Source: Candidatus Odoribacter faecigallinarum
GTDB taxonomy: Bacteria > Bacteroidota > Bacteroidia > Bacteroidales > Marinifilaceae
Length of the DNA stretch: 35,995 nt
Reading direction: 5' to 3'
Assembly (NCBI GenBank): GCA_019114285.1
Contig: DXFT01000122.1
Coordinates: forward strand, 1-35,995
Of the stretch, positions 28,164 through 35,995 are shown one piece after another (position 1 is the first letter of the stretch; each line of letters opens with the position of its first letter). Position numbers and translations under genes: made by a program. The notes under the pieces were generated by a model. That model had not been told where the DNA came from and did no database searches. It saw only the letters and a list, made by a program, of their open reading frames with translations.

Positions 28164-29255
28164 TTATTTTGCCAACAACTCTGCCACTTTTTCTTTCAGA
28201 GCTTCGCCGCGCAGGTTTTTAGCCACGATAACATTGTTTTCATCCAACACAACCAAGTGAGGGATGCCGCTTACGGCATACAATTGTGCTGCTGCACAGT
28301 CCCAGCCTTTCAGGTCAGATACGTGGTTCCAAGTCAATCCGTCTTTTTCAATGGCTTCCAACCAAGCATCCTTGTCGTTGTCCAGAGATACGCTCAGGAT
28401 TTCCAAACCTTTCGGGTGCAATTCTTTGTACATGGCTACTACATTGGGGTTTTCTCCACGGCACGGACCGCACCAGGATGCCCAGAAGTCAATGACTTTT
28501 ACTTTTGCTTTGATAGAATGCATGGAGAGCGGCTTGCCTTCCGGGGTGTTCAGGGTGAAGTCCGGAGCGACTTTGCCAACGGCTACGGCAGCCAATTTGT
28601 CAATACGGTCTGCAATGGATTTTCCCGGCTCGCTGGCTTTGGCATTGGCGCCAAGCAAATTGTATTGTTCCTCCAGGTCTTCCACTTCCATGCCGCTCAT
28701 CTGTTGTGCCAGCATGAACGCGCTCACGTAAGAATCGGCATTTGCTTTCATCAAAGCCTCTGATTTGCTTTGGGCTTCTTCAGCAGCTTTGTTGAATTGT
28801 TCCTCGATTTCTTTCATCTTGGCTTCGTCTTTTGCTTCAGCTGCTGCCTGGTAATCTTTGTACAGTTGGGATTGTGCCTTTCTGGCATCCATGCTGATGG
28901 CTACAAATTGGTCATATAATTTTTGAGCCTCTGTGCCTTCAACTTTTGCCATTTCCCCTTGGGGCATATTGACGGTAATCACCGTATTTTCCAAAAATAC
29001 GGGAGTATAGCCCCGCTTGCCTTCAATGGTAAGCATTGCATCAGTCAGGCCGGCTACGCTTCCGCTCAAGGTAAACTTGCCGTCGGCAATAGGAGCCTGT
29101 GCTAATGTATCTAACTTTGAATTAGCATATTTTAGCAAATATGCCGTACCTGTTTGTTGACCCTCAATGGTTCCGTTGATGGTGTACTTTGGAGTGGTGC
29201 TGCATGCTGCTGCTGTTAATGCGAGTGCAGCGATAGGAAATAAAATCTTCTTCAT
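28164..29255 (-). CDS. TlpA/ResA-like thiol:disulfide oxidoreductase lipoprotein with DUF4369-like N-terminal domain
   Basis: AACST lipobox; YTINGTIEGQQTGTAYLLKYANSKLDTLAQAPIADGKFTLSGSV N-terminus; VIDFWASWCGPCRGENPNVVAMYKELH. Confidence 0.93.
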   Translation of the reverse strand: MKKILFPIAALALTAAACSTTPKYTINGTIEGQQTGTAYLLKYANSKLDTLAQAPIADGKFTLSGSVAGLTDAMLTIEGKRGYTPVFLENTVITVNMPQGEMAKVEGTEAQKLYDQFVAISMDARKAQSQLYKDYQAAAEAKDEAKMKEIEEQFNKAAEEAQSKSEALMKANADSYVSAFMLAQQMSGMEVEDLEEQYNLLGANAKASEPGKSIADRIDKLAAVAVGKVAPDFTLNTPEGKPLSMHSIKAKVKVIDFWASWCGPCRGENPNVVAMYKELHPKGLEILSVSLDNDKDAWLEAIEKDGLTWNHVSDLKGWDCAAAQLYAVSGIPHLVVLDENNVIVAKNLRGEALKEKVAELLAK

Positions 29256-29289
29256 GGTTTTATGAATTTATGCTAAATATTAACAAACA

Positions 29290-29297
29290 CAAAGGTA
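29290..29297 (-). promoter_or_regulatory. Putative -7 element for the TlpA-like gene
   Basis: Minus strand TACCTTTG, about 35 nt before the ATG. Confidence 0.5.
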
Positions 29298-29311
29298 AAA
29301 AATAGAATGAA

Positions 29312-29337
29312 AAAAACGATGCGTATGCATCGTTTTT
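29312..29337. terminator. Terminator downstream of the outer-membrane protein gene (minus strand)
   Basis: Perfect 11-bp stem AAAAACGATGC-gtat-GCATCGTTTTT with a T tract on both strands. Confidence 0.88.
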
Positions 29338-29349
29338 GTGCGTTAATGT

Positions 29350-30618
29350 TTAGTTAATTTTTCGTTTCAGGAACCAGAATTCTTTAAAGGCGATATTTAC
29401 CCTCAATTTGATATAGCGTTCCATCACCAGCCCGTTCCTTTCAGAACCTCGCATGCCGACATCCAAGGCAACGCCCAATAACAGTTCGTTCCCAATGTTA
29501 GGGAGCAGGAAGGGCATTTGCGTGCCGATGGTGAGCCCGTAGGTGTCTGCATGGAATCCGCGGATGCGGATGCCCGGGTCAACGAAATACGCTCCTGCCA
29601 TATAAGTCATGCGCTGGCGGAAAAGACGTCCCGTCCGGTCAGGCGTGAGAGCAAAACCCAATGCGGCTTTGTGGTAATTTTCCATCCCCTGGTTCTCTTT
29701 GAAGGCTTCGTAGGCAGAGAGCTTGTGGAAGGTATAGTCCCCTGCCACTTGCAAACGGTCTTTGTGGTGGAAATTGAAACCGCCATTGATGCGGAAAGGA
29801 TAGACAATGTATCCGCGCTCCAAGGTCTCGTCATCCATGATGCTGGTGGAAGAACTTCCGATGTTTACTTTATAAGACTGGAATTCCTGTTTTGCCCACA
29901 GCCGTTGAGAGAAATTCATGCTTGCCCCTAAAATTACATTGGAGCGGGGAGACAGTTTCAGGTCGTATTGGATACCCGGATTGAAAATCATGTCATGGAC
30001 ACGCACTTTTTCACTGGTGCGCACATAATAACTGCTCTCCATGTTTGCCATCAGGGTTTGTTGCTTTTCAATTTTACCGAAGATAAAGGAAAAATTGATA
30101 CCCAGAGAAAGATTCTTATACCTCCAGCCCAGCCCGCCGTAAATATCATTCAATCCGCCCAAACCTTGCAAAGATTGGGCAAAAGTAATATTGGATATAC
30201 TTCCAGTAATCATTTCACTATAATTGATATTATACCCGATATCCGACTTTTCCGTAAAACCGAAGGAGAGGTAAAGGTTTCTCCGGATACGCATGCCCAT
30301 ATTCAGATAGGCGTTTTGCATGACACGGTAATTGGAAATTTCCTGGTGGGTGCTAATCCATGTATATTCCCCGTTCATTGCCAATTGGAAGTAAAAACGG
30401 TTGCTGTCCAATGCCGTATAGGCTGCCGGATTGAGGTAGTTGATGTTGTCATTGTCCCGCATGGCGGCAGCCACCCCGCCCATCGCAGCGTAAGGTCCCG
30501 TATTCTCCGGCATTAATCCAAGCCCGTAATAAGAATAAGGCGTACCGATATTGTTTTGCCCGAAGGAGCAGAACCAGCCCAAAGTTATGATTACAACTAA
30601 TAAAAATAATCTTTTCAT
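29350..30618 (-). CDS. Outer-membrane beta-barrel-like protein
   Basis: Signal peptide MKRLFLLVVIITLGWFCSFGQ; NNIGTPYSYYGLGLMPENTGPYAAMGGVAAAMRDNDNINYLNPAAYTALDS; alternating beta-strand pattern; follows a DUF4270 gene. Confidence 0.7.
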   Translation of the reverse strand: MKRLFLLVVIITLGWFCSFGQNNIGTPYSYYGLGLMPENTGPYAAMGGVAAAMRDNDNINYLNPAAYTALDSNRFYFQLAMNGEYTWISTHQEISNYRVMQNAYLNMGMRIRRNLYLSFGFTEKSDIGYNINYSEMITGSISNITFAQSLQGLGGLNDIYGGLGWRYKNLSLGINFSFIFGKIEKQQTLMANMESSYYVRTSEKVRVHDMIFNPGIQYDLKLSPRSNVILGASMNFSQRLWAKQEFQSYKVNIGSSSTSIMDDETLERGYIVYPFRINGGFNFHHKDRLQVAGDYTFHKLSAYEAFKENQGMENYHKAALGFALTPDRTGRLFRQRMTYMAGAYFVDPGIRIRGFHADTYGLTIGTQMPFLLPNIGNELLLGVALDVGMRGSERNGLVMERYIKLRVNIAFKEFWFLKRKIN

Positions 30619-30628
30619 AATGCCTATA

Positions 30629-31948
30629 TTATTTATATTTAGCATAATAGAACCGGACAATCGGTTCTTCTTTCACAATAACGTAGTCGTATGAAGAAGT
30701 CGTTCCGGGTAATACGATTGCTACATCTTGTTGGACGGTATTGACTTCATCTATCAAGTTTTGATAGTATTCTGTGAGGTCAAAAATATAATAACGTTCA
30801 TTTTCTCCACCCATGTCTTCAGGCACGCCTGTAACGGATGAGGATGAGCTATTTTGCAGCTGTCCTAATAAATCATTTTTATCATTGATTCGATATAAAT
30901 AGAGTTGTGAAGGATAACTGATGGCATTCCTGAAAAAATATTCTACTCTTACTTCTAGTTGTACTTTTAATAAGGTCGAGTATTGGGTCATCCCTATAGG
31001 AGAAGGTAATGTGAATTTTGTTAAGTAACCAGATAAACCTTGTGCGAGTGCGAAGTTAACATCTCGTAAGTATATTTCGTCCTGTTGTGTATTCAAGGAT
31101 GCTAAAGGAGAATTGGTCCGATCTGTTAGATATTGGTTGTACATATATTCGGAGCGGCTAACATTAAATTTTATGTTTCGTGCAGTACCGTTGTCATGGT
31201 AAAAAAATTGCATGAATAAACTATCAGTTGCATTTAGAGCAATCAGACAATTGTTCTCTTCTCGAGGAATTAATGCCAATCCTTTGAAAAATTGAAAGAA
31301 AGCATAGTTGTTTTCATAATAACTGTGTTCAGATTGGAATTTCATTTCATAAAACATAGCTTGGGCGAGTTCATCATCAATGCGTGCCCATGCTCGATTG
31401 ATATATTCTCGTCTGGGTAAGAAAGATAGAACTCCAATTCTTGCATTTTCATCGTAATTGACAGGCGATACGTTATAAAAGTACCCGTTTGTTCCCAAAT
31501 CGTAGATGATTTCTGGCACTTCTTTTAACCGATAAATATCGAAAGTTTGTATGGTAGGGCTATAAATTGTATCTCCCCAGATACCATTGCCTAATCGGAT
31601 ACAGAATACTGCAGAATCTAATGCGGAATTGTATGAAGGAGTTTCCATTGCTGATGGAATGCTCAGTTGAAAACAAGGAACTGCTGTTGTGATACCTCCA
31701 TGTGGTTCATTGTATTTACCAACTATGATGTCGGATGCAACAGGAAGTTGTCCAGAACTATTTAAAGTAATCCCACTTGATGTGGGAAAAGAGTCTAACC
31801 GAAAGGTTGCTGTATTGAGTACTTGTACATCTTCTGTTCCAATGTAATTGTTGTTGTCCACGATATCTTGCCCGATGGTCTCCAAATTATTGCTACAGGC
31901 ATAAATCATGATTAAAATGCCGGCGATACACAAATATATACGGTTCAT
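30629..31948 (-). CDS. DUF4270-family lipoprotein
   Basis: IYACSNN lipobox; IGQDIVDNNNYIGTEDVQVLNTATFRLDSFPTSS...LPVASDIIVGKYNEPHGGITTAVPCFQL. Confidence 0.8.
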   Translation of the reverse strand: MNRIYLCIAGILIMIYACSNNLETIGQDIVDNNNYIGTEDVQVLNTATFRLDSFPTSSGITLNSSGQLPVASDIIVGKYNEPHGGITTAVPCFQLSIPSAMETPSYNSALDSAVFCIRLGNGIWGDTIYSPTIQTFDIYRLKEVPEIIYDLGTNGYFYNVSPVNYDENARIGVLSFLPRREYINRAWARIDDELAQAMFYEMKFQSEHSYYENNYAFFQFFKGLALIPREENNCLIALNATDSLFMQFFYHDNGTARNIKFNVSRSEYMYNQYLTDRTNSPLASLNTQQDEIYLRDVNFALAQGLSGYLTKFTLPSPIGMTQYSTLLKVQLEVRVEYFFRNAISYPSQLYLYRINDKNDLLGQLQNSSSSSVTGVPEDMGGENERYYIFDLTEYYQNLIDEVNTVQQDVAIVLPGTTSSYDYVIVKEEPIVRFYYAKYK

Positions 31949-32113
31949 AAATGCTCTCTGATATTTGTTATAATTGGGTGCGAAGATAAAATTAATTTCT
32001 CAATAATCCATATCCACGTCCAAAAAACCGCAAAATCCCCTCTTTTTTGGGGATGTATTGATTTATTGTATATTTTTATTCGCGGATTTGCTTGGAATTA
32101 TAATTAAAATATG

Positions 32114-32121
32114 TAGTTTTG
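32114..32121 (+). promoter_or_regulatory. Putative -7 element for the Kelch-like gene
   Basis: TAGTTTTG, 41 nt before the ATG; upstream TTTG at 32087-32090 (spacer slightly long at 23 nt). Confidence 0.5.
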
Positions 32122-32162
32122 CCCCTGTTTTATCAGAAAATGAATTGAAAAAAGCATAATCT

Positions 32163-33344
32163 ATGAAGAAAGTAAATTTACTATGGCTTGCGTTAATCGT
32201 TTTTACTTTTGTTCGTTGTACTTCATACGACGATACGGATGGTGATTGGGAACGCTCAGTATCATTTGCGGGTCCCTACCGAGTAAATGCGGTGTCTTTT
32301 ACCGATCCTGATGATGGTGAGGTATTTATTGGTATGGGGTATAATGATCGGTCTACAAATCCGAACCATGAATTGCGGGATTTTTGGAAGTTTACCGGGA
32401 GTGGTTGGATAGAGGTGTCTGGAACAGTAACGGAAAAAACATCTGATGGAAGGGATACCGTGGTTTTTAAAGGTAGTTTCCCGGATACATTGGGGCGTGA
32501 AGGGTGTGTGGCTTTTGTGATAGGTAGAAAGGCATATGTAGGAGCGGGGCTTCGAAGAGGATACAATGCACAGCCACGAACATTATATTTTAGTGATTTC
32601 TATGCTTTTGACTTAGATGCAGAAAAATGGGATTGGGATCAAGAAGCCAATGGGCATAAGAGATATTCCATTACAGAAGATTTAGGCATTTCGGGAGCTG
32701 ATTGTCAGGAATATGATTTTGCTTATGGTGTAGGTTTTTCTTATGATGGAAAAGGCTATGTTGGGACAGGACAATTGGAAGAACGGGCAACAAGTCGCTT
32801 TTATGTGTTCGATCCTGCTGCGGGTTGGAGTTTGGAACCAGATAATAATCTTTTCCCTGGTGATGCTTGTCAAGGAGCTGTAGTGTTGGATTTCGGAGAT
32901 CAGAAATATGTATGTTTAGGAAGGAATGGTTCTGAAGCTGTTCGTCGTGTATCTATTTTTGATAATGGTGTATGGAGGGAAGGAACTCCTTTGAATCCTA
33001 ATCTTCCGGGGGCATGGAATGAGGAATATGATAATGTATTACGTTCTTTTGCCATGGCTTTTGTTTCTGATAAAGACCCCAATCGGAATCGTAAAATTGG
33101 GTACGTTGTAGGTGGTACGGGTACAAGTGTATCGGATAATTGGCAATATGACCCACAACGGGACCGCTGGGAAAAGACAAATAGGTTTTCTTCTAGTATG
33201 AGTAATCGTGTTGCGGGTATTGGCTTTGTATATAATGGTTATGGTTATATTACAGTGGGGGGAGTGAGTCAAGATGCTGGAGGTGATAATTCAACTTGGA
33301 AATTCTATCCGGGTATTGAGGCAGAGGATTGGAATGATTATTAA
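32163..33344 (+). CDS. Kelch-repeat-like (galactose-oxidase-type propeller) lipoprotein
   Basis: Lipoprotein signal MKKVNLLWLALIVFTFVRC; repeated blade-like strings GRKAYVGAGLRRG, GKGYVGTGQLEE, RKIGYVVGGTGTSVSDNWQYDPQRDRWEK, GYGYITVGGVSQDAGGDNSTWKFYP. Confidence 0.78.
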   Translation: MKKVNLLWLALIVFTFVRCTSYDDTDGDWERSVSFAGPYRVNAVSFTDPDDGEVFIGMGYNDRSTNPNHELRDFWKFTGSGWIEVSGTVTEKTSDGRDTVVFKGSFPDTLGREGCVAFVIGRKAYVGAGLRRGYNAQPRTLYFSDFYAFDLDAEKWDWDQEANGHKRYSITEDLGISGADCQEYDFAYGVGFSYDGKGYVGTGQLEERATSRFYVFDPAAGWSLEPDNNLFPGDACQGAVVLDFGDQKYVCLGRNGSEAVRRVSIFDNGVWREGTPLNPNLPGAWNEEYDNVLRSFAMAFVSDKDPNRNRKIGYVVGGTGTSVSDNWQYDPQRDRWEKTNRFSSSMSNRVAGIGFVYNGYGYITVGGVSQDAGGDNSTWKFYPGIEAEDWNDY

Positions 33345-33377
33345 TCATTTATGATATTGCAATTATAATTATAGCAG

Positions 33378-33409
33378 GAAGCGTCTGGCAATAGGCGCTT
33401 CTTTTTTTT
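33378..33409 (+). terminator. Terminator after the Kelch-like gene
   Basis: GAAGCGTCT-ggcaat-AGGCGCTTC (9 bp, one G-U) then T8. Confidence 0.88.
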
Positions 33410-33604
33410 ATTGGGAAATACTGGAATCATGTGACTGTCACCCCGCAAAATGGGTCGTTACCTTTGAATTAAACCGGAGAAATAAGGCTACGGTAATAAA
33501 TACGCCGGCTTTTGGGATAACTCTTGGAGGATGCACTCATTTTTATGTCCATTTTTCTTATCTTTATGCCGTCATTTTGATTTGTGAATTTAGGAATACG
33601 GACC

Positions 33605-35563
33605 ATGAGGACAATTATAGCGACATTTTTCATACTCTTGGCGGCAAGCCCGCTCTTCGCCCAATGGAACACCCGCAACCTGCTCCGCATGGGGCAGAAT
33701 GCCCTTTATTTTGACGATTACGTGAGTGCCATCGACAATTTCAACAACATCGTCCGGGTGAAACCTTATCTCTCTGAACCTTATTTCTTCCGGGGATTGG
33801 CAAAATTGAACCTGGATGACAATGAGGGCGCGTTGCAGGATTTCTCCCAAGCCATTGCCTTAAACCCCAATTATTTCCAAGCCTACCTCTACCGGGGGGT
33901 GGCTTACAGCAACCTGCACCGTTTCGAGGAAGCCATGCAGGATTTCGACGAGGTGGTGAAGCTCGACCCCGCCGTGGCATACGCCTACGCCTACCGGGGC
34001 ATCACGGAGGCGGAAATGGGAAAGTACAAGGAAGCGGAAGCGGACTATTCCAAAGCCCTGATGCTCGACAAGGAACTGCTGATTGCCTACCTCAACCGTG
34101 CCATTGTGCGCGAAAAACTGGATAATTGGGAGGGGGCAATGGCAGACTGCAATACAGCCATCCGGCAGAACATGTTTTCCGAAGAGGCGTTCGGCTTGCG
34201 CGGCTACCTGTATTATGAAAAGAAGGACTACCACAATGCCATTGAGGACTTCAACCGCGCCCTGAAGGTGAATCCCCGGAACCTCCGCATCCTGATGAGC
34301 CGTGCCATGGTATGGTATGAAATGAAGGAATATCCCCAGACCATGGCGGATTACAATGAGATTATCCGCATAGACAGCAATTATATTTATGCCTATTACA
34401 ACCGTGCCATGCTCCGGGCGGAAGTGGGCGAGACGAATGCCGCCATCCGCGACCTCGACAAGGTGGTGGAGATGAATCCCGACAACATCCTGATTTACTT
34501 CAACCGCGGGCTCTTGAAAATGGAAATCAAGGACTGGTACGGGGCGTATGACGACTTCTCGGAGAGCCTGCGCCTTTATCCCGATTTCGTGCAGGCGTAT
34601 CTGGCGCGTGCTGCCGTGGCGGAGGAATTGGAGCGGGAGGAGGATGCCCGGGACGACCGGATTGCCGCCTGGGAGGTCATGGAGCGCTACAAGAAAATGA
34701 AAGAAGGAGACCGCAATGCCTTGGTGGACACCTCTGCCAACCTGCGCCGCCTGATTGACATCAATGCGCGGGAAGACGAGGTGCGCGACGTCATTAACGG
34801 CCGCGTGCAGGACAAACGGGCTATCATCGAATTGCAGGATGTCTTTTATGTGCAGTACCTCAGCCTGGATTCCTTGCGGAGCGGCAAGGTGCAGTATTAC
34901 GACAAGCACGTCATGGATTACAACCAGAAACACAATTACCGTCCTTCCATCACGGTGAGCAACCACCGCCCGAATTACCCCGAAGGCTTTGCGGATAAAA
35001 ATATCCGGCAACTGACGGAGCGGCTGGCTGTGGGTGACACGCTGGACATCCGTCTGCTGCGGGGCAGTTTTTACCTGACGGAAAATGCTTTCCCGGAAGC
35101 CATCGACGATTTTGCCGCCATCGTGGCGAAAGAACCGGACAACCTGCTTGCCGTCTTCAACCTTGCCAATGCGCGGGTGATGATGTACGACTACATTGAA
35201 TCCGTGGATGACATGACCTCCCGCGTCGTGGGAGAGCGGACGGAGGAGACGCGCAAAGTGGATTATTCCCTTGCCGTGGAAGGTTATAACAAATGCCTGC
35301 AACTGGACCCCGGCTTCGTCTTTGCCTGGTTCAACATCGGCAATGTGCATGCCAAGAACGGGGAAATAGACAAGGCAATAGAGGCTTACACGCAAGCCAT
35401 CCGGCAGGATCCGGAATTGGCGGAGGCATATTTCAACCGGGGCTTGCTCTTCATTTACGCCGGGCAGAAGGCTCAGGCGAATGCCGATTTGAGCAAAGCC
35501 GGCGAATTGGGCATCATCACCGCCTATAATGTCATCAAGCGCTATTGCCGCCAGACAGACTGA
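33605..35563 (+). CDS. Tetratricopeptide repeat protein, exported
   Basis: Signal peptide MRTIIATFFILLAASPLFAQ; about ten 34-aa TPR-like units (e.g. AYLYRGVAYSNLHRFEEAMQDFDEVVKLDP). Confidence 0.93.
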   Translation: MRTIIATFFILLAASPLFAQWNTRNLLRMGQNALYFDDYVSAIDNFNNIVRVKPYLSEPYFFRGLAKLNLDDNEGALQDFSQAIALNPNYFQAYLYRGVAYSNLHRFEEAMQDFDEVVKLDPAVAYAYAYRGITEAEMGKYKEAEADYSKALMLDKELLIAYLNRAIVREKLDNWEGAMADCNTAIRQNMFSEEAFGLRGYLYYEKKDYHNAIEDFNRALKVNPRNLRILMSRAMVWYEMKEYPQTMADYNEIIRIDSNYIYAYYNRAMLRAEVGETNAAIRDLDKVVEMNPDNILIYFNRGLLKMEIKDWYGAYDDFSESLRLYPDFVQAYLARAAVAEELEREEDARDDRIAAWEVMERYKKMKEGDRNALVDTSANLRRLIDINAREDEVRDVINGRVQDKRAIIELQDVFYVQYLSLDSLRSGKVQYYDKHVMDYNQKHNYRPSITVSNHRPNYPEGFADKNIRQLTERLAVGDTLDIRLLRGSFYLTENAFPEAIDDFAAIVAKEPDNLLAVFNLANARVMMYDYIESVDDMTSRVVGERTEETRKVDYSLAVEGYNKCLQLDPGFVFAWFNIGNVHAKNGEIDKAIEAYTQAIRQDPELAEAYFNRGLLFIYAGQKAQANADLSKAGELGIITAYNVIKRYCRQTD

Positions 35564-35590
35564 CACCCTTGGCGTGACGGGGGGTGTCAG
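35560..35590 (+). terminator. Hairpin overlapping the TPR gene stop codon
   Basis: CTGACACCC / GGGTGTCAG perfect 9-bp arms, 13-nt loop, no T tract. Confidence 0.4.
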
Positions 35591-35593
35591 TCC

Positions 35594-35748
35594 TCGTGAA
35601 TCGTTCATTTTTCATCGTTTTCACGTTCTGTTCCCGTTCTGTTCCCGTATCAACTCCGGTTCACCTCCGGTTTATCTCCGGTCTTCCTTTGGTTGGGACT
35701 GGTGGAGGAAGGTGGGTGTTTGGGCGGGGAAACTGAAGTGTTGCCTGA
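35594..35748 (-). repeat. Intergenic repeat element, copy B, inverted relative to copy A
   Basis: Reverse complement aligns without gaps to 6472-6626 at roughly 80% identity; contains tandem 11-mers. Confidence 0.85.
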
Positions 35749-35812
35749 TTTGACCCTTATATCCCCTTCATATCGGTTCATGTCGTCCCCTTAATTGCTT
35801 ACAGTTCCCGCC

Positions 35813-35986
35813 GGGGGTGGGCTATGGATGCTTCGACCTTCCCCCGCATCTCCTCCGCTGCTCGTCCGGTGCGAAGCGGACGAGCACCGGGGAAGCACCG
35901 CAGGAACAACGGCGGAAGCATAGCCCAACCCCCAAAGAAACAACTGGCACATCAAGGCTACCAAGCGTGCCAGCCGTCCCTGCGGT
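35813..35986. other. Dense cluster of nested inverted repeats (structured RNA or mobile-element DNA)
   Basis: TGCTCGTCCG/CGGACGAGCA (35859-35868/35877-35886), CTTCCCC/GGGGAAG (35838-35844/35889-35895), GGGGGTGGGCTATG...GCTTC vs GAAGCATAGCCCAACCCCC (35813-35834/35915-35933), CTGGCAC/GTGCCAG (35944-35950/35967-35973), ACCGCAGG/CCTGCGGT (35897-35904/35979-35986). Confidence 0.7.
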
Positions 35987-35995
35987 AGTCATGCC

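Noticed and set aside
33860-35608. 582-aa ORF antisense to the TPR gene
   Set aside because: His/Val/Ile-rich composition mirrors the opposite-strand TPR coding bias; the sense frame has clear TPR repeats and a signal peptide.
35625-35701. Tandem 11-mers considered as a CRISPR-like array
   Set aside because: Units are far too short, directly abutting, with no spacers and no cas genes in the window.
35529-35753. 74-aa ORF running through repeat copy B (VGVWAGKLKCCLI end)
   Set aside because: The matching frame of copy A contains a stop and differences are mostly non-synonymous, so protein coding is unlikely to explain the repeat conservation.

Overview
This is a Bacteroidales-type chromosomal segment, judged from TAnnTTTG -7 promoters, S46 peptidase, SusC/TonB-plug-like domains, DUF4270, DUF4252 and an frdCAB operon. 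Most of it is ordinary core gene content. In order: a truncated DUF6266-like protein; S46 dipeptidyl-peptidase; ilvE; a BlaI/M56 signalling pair; a sigma/anti-sigma/DUF4252 operon; a three-gene RND efflux operon; tRNA-Asn; a small PAS protein; purD and a membrane protein; murF-GT2-pyrC; frdCAB; a GH3/beta-lactamase fusion; a TlpA-like oxidoreductase; an outer-membrane protein with a DUF4270 lipoprotein; a divergent Kelch-like lipoprotein; and a TPR protein. No CRISPR array, transposase, integrase or obvious defence system was seen. The least explained structure is (i) a 155-bp intergenic repeat present as two diverged inverted copies (6472-6626 and 35594-35748) with an internal 11-bp periodicity, bracketing about 29 kb; (ii) a dense set of nested inverted repeats at 35813-35986 beside the second copy; (iii) tandem TACGAA-N3-TTCGTA operator-like dyads in front of blaI; and (iv) two neighbouring convergent signalling cassettes whose last proteins both appear to end in a degenerate TonB-plug-like tail. 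All homology calls are from reading the translations; no database search was run.
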